From Massilia pinisoli (GTDB taxonomy: Bacteria > Pseudomonadota > Gammaproteobacteria > Burkholderiales > Burkholderiaceae_D): a stretch of DNA of 64,000 nt. Of this stretch, positions 1 through 8,877 are shown in pieces; position 1 is the stretch's first letter, and every line of letters starts with the position of its first letter. Below the pieces are notes generated by a model. It saw only the letters and a list, made by a program, of their open reading frames with translations, made no database searches and was not told where the DNA came from. The position numbers and the translations under genes were made by a program. Location: positions 372,001 through 436,000 of the forward strand of contig NZ_JANUGW010000003.1 of NCBI RefSeq assembly GCF_024753285.1. The letters are read 5' to 3'.

Positions 1-517
1 CGAGTGGGGCATGGAGCAGTACGTGCGCGACGCCCGCATCAACATGATCTACGAAGGCACGAACACCGTGCAGTCGCTCGACCTGCTGGGCCGTAAGATC
101 CTGATGGACAACGGCGCCAAGCTGCGCGCGTTCGGCGAGAAGGTCAAGGCGTTCGTCGAAGAGAACGGCCTGGACGAGCAGATGGCCGAATTCGTCAGCC
201 CGCTGGGCGAACTGGGCGAGAAGGTTGGCAAGCTGACGATGGAAATCGGCATGAAGGCCTTCCAGAACCAGGACGAAGTGGGCGCCGCCGCCGTGCCTTA
301 CCTGCGCGTCGTGGGCCACATGGTGTTCTCGTACTTCTTCGCGCAGATGGCGAAGATCGCGCTGGCCAAGAAGGATTCGGGCGACAAGTTCTACGAATCG
401 AAACTGGCGACCGCACGCTTCTACTTCGCCCGCCTGTACCCGGAAACCGCGACGCTGATCCGCCAGGCACGTTCGGGTTCTTCGAACCTGATGGCGCTGG
501 ACGCAGACCTGTTCTAA
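1..517 (+). CDS. Acyl-CoA dehydrogenase, C-terminal part (5' end outside window)
   Basis: This is the last ~171 residues of a FAD-dependent acyl-CoA dehydrogenase, which would perform the first, alpha-beta desaturating step of fatty-acid beta-oxidation. The frame is open to the window edge, and the residues before the first internal ATG at 11 (EWG) continue the family pattern, so that ATG is not the start. The family motif RDARINMIYEGTNTVQ is visible, followed by the helical C-terminal extension of the long acyl-CoA dehydrogenases that have an acetyl-CoA-dehydrogenase-like tail. It is followed after 36 nt by a HAD/crotonase fusion and then a thiolase, so a fadE-fadN-fadA style operon is likely. 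Substrate chain length cannot be told. Confidence 0.9.
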   Translation, partial: EWGMEQYVRDARINMIYEGTNTVQSLDLLGRKILMDNGAKLRAFGEKVKAFVEENGLDEQMAEFVSPLGELGEKVGKLTMEIGMKAFQNQDEVGAAAVPYLRVVGHMVFSYFFAQMAKIALAKKDSGDKFYESKLATARFYFARLYPETATLIRQARSGSSNLMALDADLF

Positions 518-553
518 ATCGCACCATCACCAAAACACTGAGGATTACGAGAG

Positions 554-2965
554 ATGTCTAATTTCATCGTCAAGAAAGTCGCCGTGCTGGGCGCCGGCGT
601 GATGGGCGCGCAGATCGCTGCGCACTGCGTCAACGCCAAGGTCCCGGTCGTGCTGTTCGACCTGCCCGCGAAGCCGGAGCAAAGCTCCGGCGGTAACAAG
701 AACGGCATCGTCCTGAAGGCCATCGAGAACCTGAAAAAACTGTCGCCGGCCCCGCTGGGCAACAAGGAAGACGCGGCGCTGATCGAAGTCGCCAACTACG
801 AGGACAACCTCGACGTGCTGGCCGGCTGCGACCTGATCATCGAAGCCATCGCCGAGCGCATGGACTGGAAGCACGACCTGTACAAGAAGGTCGCCCCACA
901 CATCGGCGCGAACGCCATCTTCGCATCGAACACGTCGGGCCTGTCGATCGAGAAGCTGGCCGAAGGCTTCGACGCCGAACTGAAATCGCGCTTCTGCGGC
1001 GTGCACTTCTTCAACCCGCCGCGCTACATGCACCTGGTCGAGCTGATCCCGACCGCCGCAACGAAGCCGGCAATCCTCGACCAGCTCGAGACCTTCCTGA
1101 CGTCCGTGCTGGGCAAGGGCGTCGTGCGTGCAAAAGACACGCCGAACTTCATCGCCAACCGCGTCGGCATCTTCGGCATGCTGGCCACGATCCACGAAGC
1201 CGAGAAGTTCGGCCTGTCCGTGGACGTCGTCGACGACCTGACCGGCGCCAAGCTGGGCCGCGCCAAGTCGGGCACGTTCCGCACGGCGGACGTCGTCGGC
1301 CTGGACACGATGGGCCACGTCATCAAGACGATGCAGGACAACCTGCAGGACGACCCGTTCTTCAGCGTGTACAAGACGCCGGACGTGCTGGCGAAGCTGA
1401 TCGAAAAAGGCGCGCTGGGCCAGAAGACGGGTGCCGGCTTCTATAAAAAGGTCGGCAAGGAGATCATGCGCCTGGATACCGCGACCGGCGAATACGTGCC
1501 GGGTGGCGCGAAGGCTGCCGACATCGTCGCACGCATCCTGAAAGAAAAGGACCCGGTCAAGAAATTCAAGGCGATGCGCGAGTCGACGAACCCGCAGGCG
1601 CAGTTCCTGTGGGCGATCTTCCGCGACGCCTTCCACTACATCGCCTTCCACCTCGACTCGATCGCCGACAACGCGCGCGACGTCGACTTCGCGATGCGCT
1701 GGGGCTTCGGCTGGAGCGTCGGCCCGTTCGAGACGTGGCAGGCCGCCGGCTGGAACACCATCGCCCAGTGGGTCAAGGAAGACATCGAAGCGGGCAAGGC
1801 CCTGACCGATGCACCGCTGCCGGCATGGGTGTTCAGCGCACCGGTCGCCGAGAAGGGTGTGCACACGCCGGAAGGTTCGTACTCCGTCACCAAGAACGCC
1901 TACGTGCCGCGCTCGGACCTGCCGGTCTATGAGCGCCAGCAGTTCCGCGCACCGGTCGTAGGCGCGGGCGGCGACGATCCGAAGACCGCCGGCACCACCG
2001 TGTTCGAAGACGATTCCGTGCGCCTGTGGCACTCGGGCGACGAAGTCCTCGTCATCTCGCTGAAGACGAAGATGCACGTGATCGGCGACGGCGTCATCAA
2101 GGGCATCCAGCGCGCGCTGGCCGAAGCCGAGAAGGGCTTCAAGGGCATCGTGATCTGGAATACCGATGCGGCCGACGGCGGCGCGTTCTCGGCCGGCGCC
2201 GATCTGCAATCGGCCCTGCCGGCCTTCATGGCGGGCGGCGCGAAAGCGATGGACCCGATCGTCAAGGAACTGCAGGACACGTTCATGGCGATGAAATACT
2301 CGAACATCCCGGTCGTGGCCGCGGTGGCGGGTCTCGCCCTGGGCGGCGGCTGCGAAATGGCGCTGCACGCATCGAAGCGCGTCGCGTCGATCGAGTCGTA
2401 CATCGGCCTCGTGGAAGTGGGCGTCGGCCTGGTGCCGGCCGGCGGCGGCCTGAAGGAAGCGGCAGTGCGCGCGGCCAATGACGCCAAGGGCAACGACATC
2501 CTGCAATTCCTGAAGACCGGTTTCACCAACGCGGCCACCGCGCAGGTGTCGAAGTCGGCCCTCGAAGCGAAGGCGATGGGTTACCTGAAGGACGACGACG
2601 TCATCGTCTTCAACCCGTACGAGCTGCTGCACGTGGCGAAAGTCACCGCGCGCTCGATGTTCGACGCCGGCTACCGCGCACCGCTGCGCCGCCCGGTGAC
2701 CGTCACCGGCCGTTATGGCTGGGGCACGATCCGCGGCCAGCTGGTCAACATGCGCGACGGCGGCTTCATCTCGGCGTACGACTACCAGCTGGGCGACACG
2801 ATCGCGGAGATCGTCTCCGGTGGCGACATCGACCAGGGCAGCGTCGTGTCCGAGCAGTGGCTGCTCGACATGGAGCGCAAGGCATTCGTCTCGCTGCTGA
2901 ACAATCCGAAAACCCAGGAACGCATCATGGGCATGATGCAAAACGGTAAACCGGTACGTAACTGA
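554..2965 (+). CDS. 3-hydroxyacyl-CoA dehydrogenase / enoyl-CoA hydratase fusion (FadN-like)
   Basis: The 803-residue bifunctional protein would hydrate enoyl-CoA and oxidise 3-hydroxyacyl-CoA with NAD. The dehydrogenase comes first: a Rossmann GAGVMG motif at residues 13-18, then the HAD signatures HFFNPPRYMHLVE and DTPNFIANRVG. The crotonase part follows (about 490-700) with AGLALGGGCEMALHA and VEVGVGLVPAGGG. This order, HAD then crotonase, is that of Bacillus FadN, whereas E. coli FadB/FadJ have crotonase first. It lies between an acyl-CoA dehydrogenase and a thiolase with gaps under 40 nt, giving a complete beta-oxidation cycle in one transcript. A GAGGA-type ribosome site (540-544) precedes the ATG. 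Confidence 0.93.
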   Translation: MSNFIVKKVAVLGAGVMGAQIAAHCVNAKVPVVLFDLPAKPEQSSGGNKNGIVLKAIENLKKLSPAPLGNKEDAALIEVANYEDNLDVLAGCDLIIEAIAERMDWKHDLYKKVAPHIGANAIFASNTSGLSIEKLAEGFDAELKSRFCGVHFFNPPRYMHLVELIPTAATKPAILDQLETFLTSVLGKGVVRAKDTPNFIANRVGIFGMLATIHEAEKFGLSVDVVDDLTGAKLGRAKSGTFRTADVVGLDTMGHVIKTMQDNLQDDPFFSVYKTPDVLAKLIEKGALGQKTGAGFYKKVGKEIMRLDTATGEYVPGGAKAADIVARILKEKDPVKKFKAMRESTNPQAQFLWAIFRDAFHYIAFHLDSIADNARDVDFAMRWGFGWSVGPFETWQAAGWNTIAQWVKEDIEAGKALTDAPLPAWVFSAPVAEKGVHTPEGSYSVTKNAYVPRSDLPVYERQQFRAPVVGAGGDDPKTAGTTVFEDDSVRLWHSGDEVLVISLKTKMHVIGDGVIKGIQRALAEAEKGFKGIVIWNTDAADGGAFSAGADLQSALPAFMAGGAKAMDPIVKELQDTFMAMKYSNIPVVAAVAGLALGGGCEMALHASKRVASIESYIGLVEVGVGLVPAGGGLKEAAVRAANDAKGNDILQFLKTGFTNAATAQVSKSALEAKAMGYLKDDDVIVFNPYELLHVAKVTARSMFDAGYRAPLRRPVTVTGRYGWGTIRGQLVNMRDGGFISAYDYQLGDTIAEIVSGGDIDQGSVVSEQWLLDMERKAFVSLLNNPKTQERIMGMMQNGKPVRN

Positions 2966-2993
2966 TCGCGGCGCGACACTAAGGACTACTGAC

Positions 2994-4190
2994 ATGAGCA
3001 AACAACTTCAAGACGCATACATCGTCGCAGCGACCCGCACCCCGATCGGCAAGGCGCCGCGCGGCTTCTTCAACAAGACCCGTCCGGACGACCTGCTGGT
3101 GGCCGCCATCCGCGGCGCGATGGCCGCCGTGCCGAACCTGGACCCGGCACTGATCGTCGACGCCATCGTCGGCTGCTCGTTCCCGGAAGCGGAGCAGGGC
3201 TTCAACGTCGCCCGTAACGCCGTCGTGCTGGCAGGCCTGCCGAACACGGTCGGCGGCGTGACCGTCAACCGCTACTGCGCCTCGGGCATCACCGCCCTGG
3301 CGATGGCTGCGGACCGCATCCGCGTCGGCGAGGCCGACGTGATGATCGCCGGCGGCGTCGAATCGATGTCGATGGTGCCGATGATGGGCCACCACCCGTC
3401 GATCAACATGGAGACGTTCAAGGACGAGAACGTGGGCCTCGCGTACGGCATGGGTCTGACGGCGGAGAAGGTCGCCGCCCAGTGGAAGGTGAGCCGCGAA
3501 GACCAGGACGCATTCGGCCTGGAATCGCACCGCAAGGCCATCGCCGCCCAGCAGGCCGGCCTGTTCAAGGACGAGATCACCCCGGTGGAAATCGTCACCC
3601 GCACGCCGGACCTGGCGAGCGGCGAGATCAAGGTCAAGCGCCGTACCGTGGACCTGGACGAAGGCCCGCGCGCCGACGCCAGCATGGAAGGCATGGCGAA
3701 GCTGAAGCCCGTCTTCGCCGCCAAGGGCAGCGTGACGGCAGCGACGTCGTCGCAGATGTCGGACGGCGCCGGTGCGCTGATCGTCGTCAGCGAAAAGATC
3801 CTGCGTGAACACAACCTGACCCCGCTGGCCAAGTTCTCGTCGTTCGCCGTGCGCGGCGTGCCGCCGGAGATCATGGGCATCGGCCCGAAGGTCGCGATCC
3901 CCGCAGCGCTGGCCGCCGCCGGCATCACGCAGGACCAGCTGGACTGGATCGAACTGAACGAAGCCTTCGCCGCACAGGCACTGGCCGTGATCCGCGACCT
4001 GAACCTGGACACGAGCAAGGTCAACCCGATGGGCGGCGCGATCGCCCTGGGCCACCCGCTGGGCGCGACCGGTGCGATCCGCGCCGCGACCGTCGTCCAC
4101 GCCCTGCGCCGCAACAACCTGAAGTACGGCATGGTCACCATGTGCGTCGGCGCCGGCATGGGCGCGGCGGGCATCATCGAACGCGTGTAA
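2994..4190 (+). CDS. fadA: Acetyl-CoA C-acyltransferase (thiolase)
   Basis: A 398-residue thiolase that would cleave 3-ketoacyl-CoA with CoA as the last step of beta-oxidation. The acyl-accepting cysteine is C95 in NRYCASG. The second active-site histidine is H354 in GHPLGATGA, and the proton-donating cysteine is C384 in CVGAGMGA. Length and motif spacing are normal for the family. The start ATG follows an AAGGA ribosome site by 7 nt, and the gene begins 28 nt after the FadN-like gene. A strong intrinsic terminator follows, so this looks like the last gene of the operon. Thiolase-I versus acetoacetyl-CoA thiolase is judged only from the neighbours. Confidence 0.93.
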   Translation: MSKQLQDAYIVAATRTPIGKAPRGFFNKTRPDDLLVAAIRGAMAAVPNLDPALIVDAIVGCSFPEAEQGFNVARNAVVLAGLPNTVGGVTVNRYCASGITALAMAADRIRVGEADVMIAGGVESMSMVPMMGHHPSINMETFKDENVGLAYGMGLTAEKVAAQWKVSREDQDAFGLESHRKAIAAQQAGLFKDEITPVEIVTRTPDLASGEIKVKRRTVDLDEGPRADASMEGMAKLKPVFAAKGSVTAATSSQMSDGAGALIVVSEKILREHNLTPLAKFSSFAVRGVPPEIMGIGPKVAIPAALAAAGITQDQLDWIELNEAFAAQALAVIRDLNLDTSKVNPMGGAIALGHPLGATGAIRAATVVHALRRNNLKYGMVTMCVGAGMGAAGIIERV

Positions 4191-4211
4191 TCCACACGAC
4201 GTGAACGGAAG

Positions 4212-4244
4212 GGGCGCTGTGGCACAACCGCAGCGCCCTTTTTT
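4212..4244 (+). terminator. Rho-independent terminator after the thiolase gene
   Basis: An 11-bp stem (4212-4222 with 4228-4238, one G-U pair) has a CACAA loop and is followed directly by six T residues (4239-4244). It sits 21 nt after the thiolase stop codon and closes the fadE-fadN-fadA-like operon. Confidence 0.92.
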
Positions 4245-4246
4245 AT

Positions 4247-4278
4247 CGTAGGGTGGACGGCTCCGCCGTCCACGCGTC
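4247..4278 (+). repeat. GTAGGGTGG palindromic repeat, copy A
   Basis: The segment opens with CGTAGGGTGG, has palindromic arms GGACGG/CCGTCC around CTCCG-type bases, and ends CACGCGT. Close relatives of the same unit occur at 63417-63442 and twice in 63453-63560, so it is a dispersed element of a REP-like kind. It sits immediately behind a terminator, in intergenic DNA. Confidence 0.8.
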
Positions 4279-4324
4279 CAGCTAATGCATGAATGGACGC
4301 GCTACAACAACATCCGGAGACCCA

Positions 4325-5098
4325 ATGGACATCCAAACCACCACCGCCGACGGCATCCTCACCCTCGAATTCAACCGCCCGGAACGCAAGAACGCCATCA
4401 CGGGCGCCATGTACACGATCCTCGCGGACGCGCTGCGCGCCGCCGACACCGACCCGCAGGTCCGCGCCATCCTCATCACGGGCAAGCCCGAGATCTTCAC
4501 GGCCGGTAACGACCTGGAAGACTTCCTGCACAATGCGGGCGAAGGCGCGATGACGGAATCGCGGCCCGTGTTCCAGTTCATGAAGGCGCTGGAAGGCTGC
4601 TCCAAGCCCGTGGTCGCGGCCGTCGCCGGCGCCGCCGTCGGCATCGGCACGACGCTGCTGATGCACTGCGACCTCGTCTACTGCGCCGACAACGCGAAAT
4701 TCTCGATGCCGTTCTCGCAGCTGGGCCTGTGCCCGGAATTCGCGTCGTCGCTGCTCGTCGCGCAATCGGCCGGCTACACGCGCGCGGCGGAAAAACTGAT
4801 GCTGGGCGAAGCGTTCGGCGCGCAGGAAGCGTTCGAGATGGGTATCGTGGCGCGTGTGCTGCCGGCCGCCGAGCTGCTGTCGTTCGCGCAGGGCCAGGCG
4901 GCCAAGCTGGTGAAGCTGCCGGCAGCATCGATCCGCACGACCAAGGCGCTGATGAAGCGTTCGCGCGCCGCGCTGGTGAAGGACACGATCGCCGCCGAGA
5001 ACGAGCGGTTCAGCGCGATGCTCGTCGGGGCTGAGGCGAAGGAGGCGTTCACCGCGTTCTTCCAGAAGCGCAAGCCGGACTTCAGCAAGTTCGACTAA
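4325..5098 (+). CDS. Enoyl-CoA hydratase/isomerase family protein
   Basis: A 257-residue crotonase-fold protein expected to hydrate or isomerise an enoyl-CoA thioester. The N-terminal crotonase pattern LEFNRPERKNAI is present, as are the oxyanion-hole motifs AGNDLEDF and VAGAAVGIGTTLL and the signature FSQLGLCPEFASS; the C-terminus ends with a helical FFQKRKPDFSKF tail. The start was placed at ATG 4325, because GGAGA at 4316-4320 lies 4 nt upstream and residues before it (from ATG 4289) match nothing in the family. It is separated from the beta-oxidation operon by a terminator and a repeat, so it is probably transcribed on its own. Confidence 0.9.
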   Translation: MDIQTTTADGILTLEFNRPERKNAITGAMYTILADALRAADTDPQVRAILITGKPEIFTAGNDLEDFLHNAGEGAMTESRPVFQFMKALEGCSKPVVAAVAGAAVGIGTTLLMHCDLVYCADNAKFSMPFSQLGLCPEFASSLLVAQSAGYTRAAEKLMLGEAFGAQEAFEMGIVARVLPAAELLSFAQGQAAKLVKLPAASIRTTKALMKRSRAALVKDTIAAENERFSAMLVGAEAKEAFTAFFQKRKPDFSKFD

Positions 5099-5191
5099 GT
5101 TTCCGGCATCCTCCCGTTTGCCGCGCCGGTTGCCAAGCCGGCGCAAACGCGCGCACAATCGCGGGCGCGACAGGCAACGACGAGGATGAGC

Positions 5192-6403
5192 ATGAACACA
5201 GCAAGTAACACCCCGGACGCCCCCCTGAAGGGCGTGCGCGTCATCGAAATGGGCCAGCTGATCGCCGGCCCCTTCGCCGGCAAGACGCTGGGCGATTTCG
5301 GCGCGGACGTCATCAAGATCGAGGCGCCCGACGGCGGTGACCCGCTGCGCAACTGGCGGATGATCAAGGAAGGCACTTCCGTCTGGTGGCAGGTCCAGTC
5401 GCGCAACAAGCGCTCGCTCGCGCTCGACCTGCGCAGCAGCGAAGGGCAGGACATCGCGCGCAAGCTCGTCGCCGAGGCTGACGTGCTGATCGAGAACTTC
5501 CGTCCCGGCACGCTGGAAGGCTGGGGCATGGGTTGGGACGTATTGTCGCAACTGAACCCGGGCCTCGTCATGCTGCGCATCTCCGGTTACGGCCAGACGG
5601 GCCCGTACCGCGACCTCCCGGGGTTCGGCATGATCGGCGAGGCGATGGGCGGCCTGCGCCACCTCACCGGCGAGCCGGGGCGGGTGCCCGTGCGCTGCGG
5701 CGTGTCGATCGGCGATACGCTCGCGGCGCTGCACGGCGTGATCGGCATCCTCACCGCGCTGTACCACCGCAAGGTCAACGGCGGGCAGGGACAGGTGATC
5801 GACGTCGCACTGCACGAAGCCGTGTTCAACGTGATGGAAAGCCTGATCCCCGAATACAGCGCGTTCGGCGCTGTGCGCGAGCCGGGCGGCAGCGCCTTGC
5901 CGGGCATCGCACCGTCGAACGCCTACCCTTGCCGCGACGGCGTCGTGCTCGTCGCGGGCAATGGCGACAGCATTTTCAAACGCCTCATGCACGCCATCGG
6001 CCGGCCCGACCTGGCCGACGCGCCGGACCTCGCGAACAACGCGGGCCGCGTCGCGCGCGTGGACGAGATCGACGGCGCCATCGGCGCGTGGACGGCCGGG
6101 CGTGGCGTCGCCGAGGTGCTCGATGCGCTGTCGCAGGCGCGCGTCCCGGCCGGCAAGGTCTATACGGCGCGCGACATCGCCGAGGATCCGCACTACCGGG
6201 CGCGCGACATGATCCTGAAGCAGGCCACGCGCGACGGCTACGAGGTCGAGGTGCCGGGCATCGTCCCCAAGCTGATGGGTACGCCGGGCGGCATCCGCTC
6301 GGCCGCGCCGCACCTCGGCGAGGACACCGATGCCGTGCTGCGCGAAGTCGGCCTCAGCGCCGAGCAGATCGCGGCGCTGCGCGCACGCGGCATCGTCGCC
6401 TGA
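5192..6403 (+). CDS. CaiB/BaiF (family III) CoA-transferase
   Basis: A 403-residue family III CoA-transferase, which moves CoA between carboxylic acids. The family features GVRVIEMGQLIAGPFAGKTLGDFGA (read in parts), VIKIEAPDGGDPLR, NKRSLALDLR and the GFGMIGEAMGGLRHLTGEP block are all visible. The predicted catalytic aspartate is D175 in VSIGDTLAA. The start is ATG 5192, because GAGG at 5182-5185 is 6 nt upstream; the ATG at 5186 directly abuts that site. The gene lies close to beta-oxidation genes, consistent with activation of a short or unusual acid, but the substrate cannot be read from the sequence. Confidence 0.9.
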   Translation: MNTASNTPDAPLKGVRVIEMGQLIAGPFAGKTLGDFGADVIKIEAPDGGDPLRNWRMIKEGTSVWWQVQSRNKRSLALDLRSSEGQDIARKLVAEADVLIENFRPGTLEGWGMGWDVLSQLNPGLVMLRISGYGQTGPYRDLPGFGMIGEAMGGLRHLTGEPGRVPVRCGVSIGDTLAALHGVIGILTALYHRKVNGGQGQVIDVALHEAVFNVMESLIPEYSAFGAVREPGGSALPGIAPSNAYPCRDGVVLVAGNGDSIFKRLMHAIGRPDLADAPDLANNAGRVARVDEIDGAIGAWTAGRGVAEVLDALSQARVPAGKVYTARDIAEDPHYRARDMILKQATRDGYEVEVPGIVPKLMGTPGGIRSAAPHLGEDTDAVLREVGLSAEQIAALRARGIVA

Positions 6404-6507
6404 CAGATGCGGCGAGGAATCATTACATTGTGCCGGCGGACGGGGACGCGTGTGTCGGCACCACCGTCGATGCGCTACAGTGACAGGATGTCATGACAGG
6501 AGCGATC

Positions 6508-8028
6508 ATGGAGTGCGAAATCAAACTGGCGGTGGACGCGGCCAGTGCCGCCCAGCTCAAGAAATCGGCCGTGCTGCGCGAGCATGCCGTATCCAAACCA
6601 AGCGAAGAGGAACACGTCGATCGTTATTTCGACACCGGCGCCTTCGACTTGTGGAAGCATGGTTTCGCCCTGCGCGTGCGCAGCGCCGGCGAGCGCCACG
6701 TGCAGACCTTGAAGGGCGGCGGCAGCGCCGTGGCGGGCCTGCACCGGCGCACGGAACTGGAGGCCGAGATCCCGTCCGAGACGCCCGACCCCGACCTGTT
6801 CTGCAAGCAGCTGCGCGTGGCGCTGCCCGATCTGGCGCACAGCGTCGACGGCAGCACGCTCGGCACGGAACCCGTCTTCGTCAACCGCACGAAGCGCACG
6901 ACGTGGATGCTCGCGCTGCCGGACGGTACCCACGTCGAATGCGCGCTCGACGTCGGCGAACTGCAGCGCGGCGAACGCACGACACCCGTGCGCGAGCTGG
7001 AGCTCGAGGTCAAGGATGGTGACCCCGCCTGCCTGTACGACCTGGCGCGGCGGGTGCACGAGGCGACGCCCGTGCGCATCGAGAACGTCAGCAAGGCCGA
7101 GCGCGGTTATGCGCTGGCCACCGAGGACAAGGCGCATGCCGTCAAGGCCACGCCCGTGAAGGTGAAACGCAAGGCGACATTGGGCGATGCGCTGGGCGAC
7201 ATCCTGCTCAACTGCCTGCAGCAGATGCAGGCCAACGAGCCGGGCGTCATGGCGGGCGACGTCGAAAGCCTGCACCAGATGCGCGTGGGCCTGCGCCGCC
7301 TGCGCGCGGCCCAGGCGATGGTGCGCGACGTCGTGCAGTTGCCGCAGCCGCTCGTCGACGACATCGAATGGCTCGGGCACGAACTGGGCGATGCGCGCAA
7401 CTGGGACGTCTTCGTCGACACGGTGCTTCCCGGCCTGCCGCTGACGGAGGCGCAGAAACCGTCGCTGGCACGCGTGGAGGTCGCGGCGCGCGAGGAGGCG
7501 GAGCGCCACCGGGCACGCGTGCGGTCGGCCGTCGGCAGTCCGCGCTACACCACCTTGATGCTGGCGCTGGGCGGCTGGATCGCTGGCAAGGGCTGGCAGC
7601 ACACGACGTTGCCGGCCGATCCGCTCGATGGCAAGGTCGCCAAGGCCGCGTCGAAGCTCGTGCGCGAGGCCAGTGCGCGCGTGCGCAAGCGCGCCCGCGG
7701 CTACGACCTGAAGCGGCCGGAATGCCTGCACAAGATACGCATCGCGGCCAAGAAGGAACGCTATGCACGCGAGTTCTTCACCGCGCTGTCGCACGACCGC
7801 AAGACGACGCAGCGCCACGATATGCTGGCCGACATGCAGGACGAGCTGGGCGAGATCAACGACGCCTTCGTCGCGCGCGACCTGGTCGCGCAACTGCGTG
7901 ACAAGGTGCCGCAGGAGGCCGGACTGCTCGGCTTCATCGAAGGCGTGCTGGCCGCGCGCGCGGAGAATGCGATGCCCCGTGCGCGCAAGCACGTGAAGGC
8001 CAGGCTGCGCGCCAGGGCAGGTTTCTGA
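6508..8028 (+). CDS. CYTH and CHAD domain protein (inorganic triphosphatase-like)
   Basis: A 506-residue two-domain protein. The N-terminal CYTH domain starts with its hallmark E-x-E-x-K (E2, E4, K6), which binds metal and triphosphate. The C-terminal CHAD domain (from about residue 220) shows its conserved histidine/arginine blocks HQMRVGLRRLR and HKIRIAAKKERYAREFF, linked in other bacteria to polyphosphate binding. E. coli YgiF, with the same architecture, is an inorganic triphosphatase; that activity is inferred here. The start is ATG 6508, because AGGAG at 6498-6502 lies 5 nt upstream and this start puts the CYTH motif at the N-terminus as usual. It converges with the methyltransferase gene, the two stops being 1 nt apart. 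Confidence 0.93.
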   Translation: MECEIKLAVDAASAAQLKKSAVLREHAVSKPSEEEHVDRYFDTGAFDLWKHGFALRVRSAGERHVQTLKGGGSAVAGLHRRTELEAEIPSETPDPDLFCKQLRVALPDLAHSVDGSTLGTEPVFVNRTKRTTWMLALPDGTHVECALDVGELQRGERTTPVRELELEVKDGDPACLYDLARRVHEATPVRIENVSKAERGYALATEDKAHAVKATPVKVKRKATLGDALGDILLNCLQQMQANEPGVMAGDVESLHQMRVGLRRLRAAQAMVRDVVQLPQPLVDDIEWLGHELGDARNWDVFVDTVLPGLPLTEAQKPSLARVEVAAREEAERHRARVRSAVGSPRYTTLMLALGGWIAGKGWQHTTLPADPLDGKVAKAASKLVREASARVRKRARGYDLKRPECLHKIRIAAKKERYAREFFTALSHDRKTTQRHDMLADMQDELGEINDAFVARDLVAQLRDKVPQEAGLLGFIEGVLAARAENAMPRARKHVKARLRARAGF

Positions 8029-8029
8029 C

Positions 8030-8614
8030 TCAGGCTTTCACGGCCAGGAACTCGCCTTTCCCCACCGGCACGAGGCTCGTCGTGAAGCCGGCGTCGGCGC
8101 GCACGGCGGCCGTGAACGCGGCCATCTCCTGCGCGTGCGACGTCGCGTTGTCGACGACGAGCAGGCCGCCCGGACGCAGCACGCGCCGGATGTCCGGCCA
8201 CCAGTCCAGGTAGGCGCTGCGCTTCGAATCGAGGAACAGCAGGTCGAACGAGGCGTCGAACAGGCTGTCCAGCATGGCGCCGGCATCGCCTTCGAGCAGC
8301 GTGATGCGTGTGTCCAGGCCCGCGCGCGCGAAATTGGCGCGGGCCATTTCGATTTTGTCGTGCGCCAGTTCGATGGTCGTGACAGCACCGTCGACGGGCG
8401 CGGCGGCGTCGGCCAGCCACAGGGTCGAATAGCCGTTCGACGTGCCGATTTCGAGGATGCGGCGCGCGCCCGTCGCCTTGACCAGCACGGCGAGGAATTC
8501 CCCCGTGTCGGGCGTGATGTTGAGCATGCGCGTGGCGGCGTTGGCGGGGTCGCCGTCGTGCGCGTCGCCGAAGGCGGCCAGTTCGTCGAGCAGCGTCGTG
8601 AGATGCGGGTTCAA
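8030..8614 (-). CDS. SAM-dependent O-methyltransferase
   Basis: A 194-residue class I methyltransferase of the catechol/caffeoyl-CoA O-methyltransferase type. The SAM-binding motif I is clear (RILEIGTSNGYSTLWLA), followed by an acidic ITLLEGDAGAML segment and the metal/substrate block FDLLFLDSKRSAYLDWW. No ATG fits. A TTG at 8614 has a good AGGAG ribosome site 6 nt upstream and gives an N-terminus MNPHLTTLLDEL of normal family length, so a TTG start is proposed. The acceptor substrate is not evident. It is downstream of, and separated by a terminator from, the S41 protease gene on the same strand. Confidence 0.88.
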   Translation of the reverse strand: MNPHLTTLLDELAAFGDAHDGDPANAATRMLNITPDTGEFLAVLVKATGARRILEIGTSNGYSTLWLADAAAPVDGAVTTIELAHDKIEMARANFARAGLDTRITLLEGDAGAMLDSLFDASFDLLFLDSKRSAYLDWWPDIRRVLRPGGLLVVDNATSHAQEMAAFTAAVRADAGFTTSLVPVGKGEFLAVKA

Positions 8615-8705
8615 AACAATCTCCTGTCGTGGGCGGTCGTGATGGGGCTCGCGGGATATCGTGCCACAACGGCGCCGTGTCTGCTGGCCGGCGACGCGAG
8701 GCACG

Positions 8706-8742
8706 AAAAAACGCCGTTCCCGCGCGGGCGGAAACGGCGTTT
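8706..8742 (-). terminator. Intrinsic terminator between the S41 protease and methyltransferase genes
   Basis: Arms AAACGCCGTT (8709-8718) and AACGGCGTTT (8733-8742) enclose a GC-rich loop. Read on the minus strand the hairpin ends in a run of six T (8711-8706). It would end transcripts of the S41 protease gene before the methyltransferase gene. Confidence 0.8.
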
Positions 8743-8877
8743 CGAATTGGTGCCGGTATGTTTCCCGACCGCCGGCGCCGGTAGGGCGGCCGTGCCGCCA
8801 TGTGCTCTTTCCCTGGGAGCGCTGCGTATTCTGACGGCCGAATATGACGCCGGTTTGACGGCCGTGTGACGGCTCGG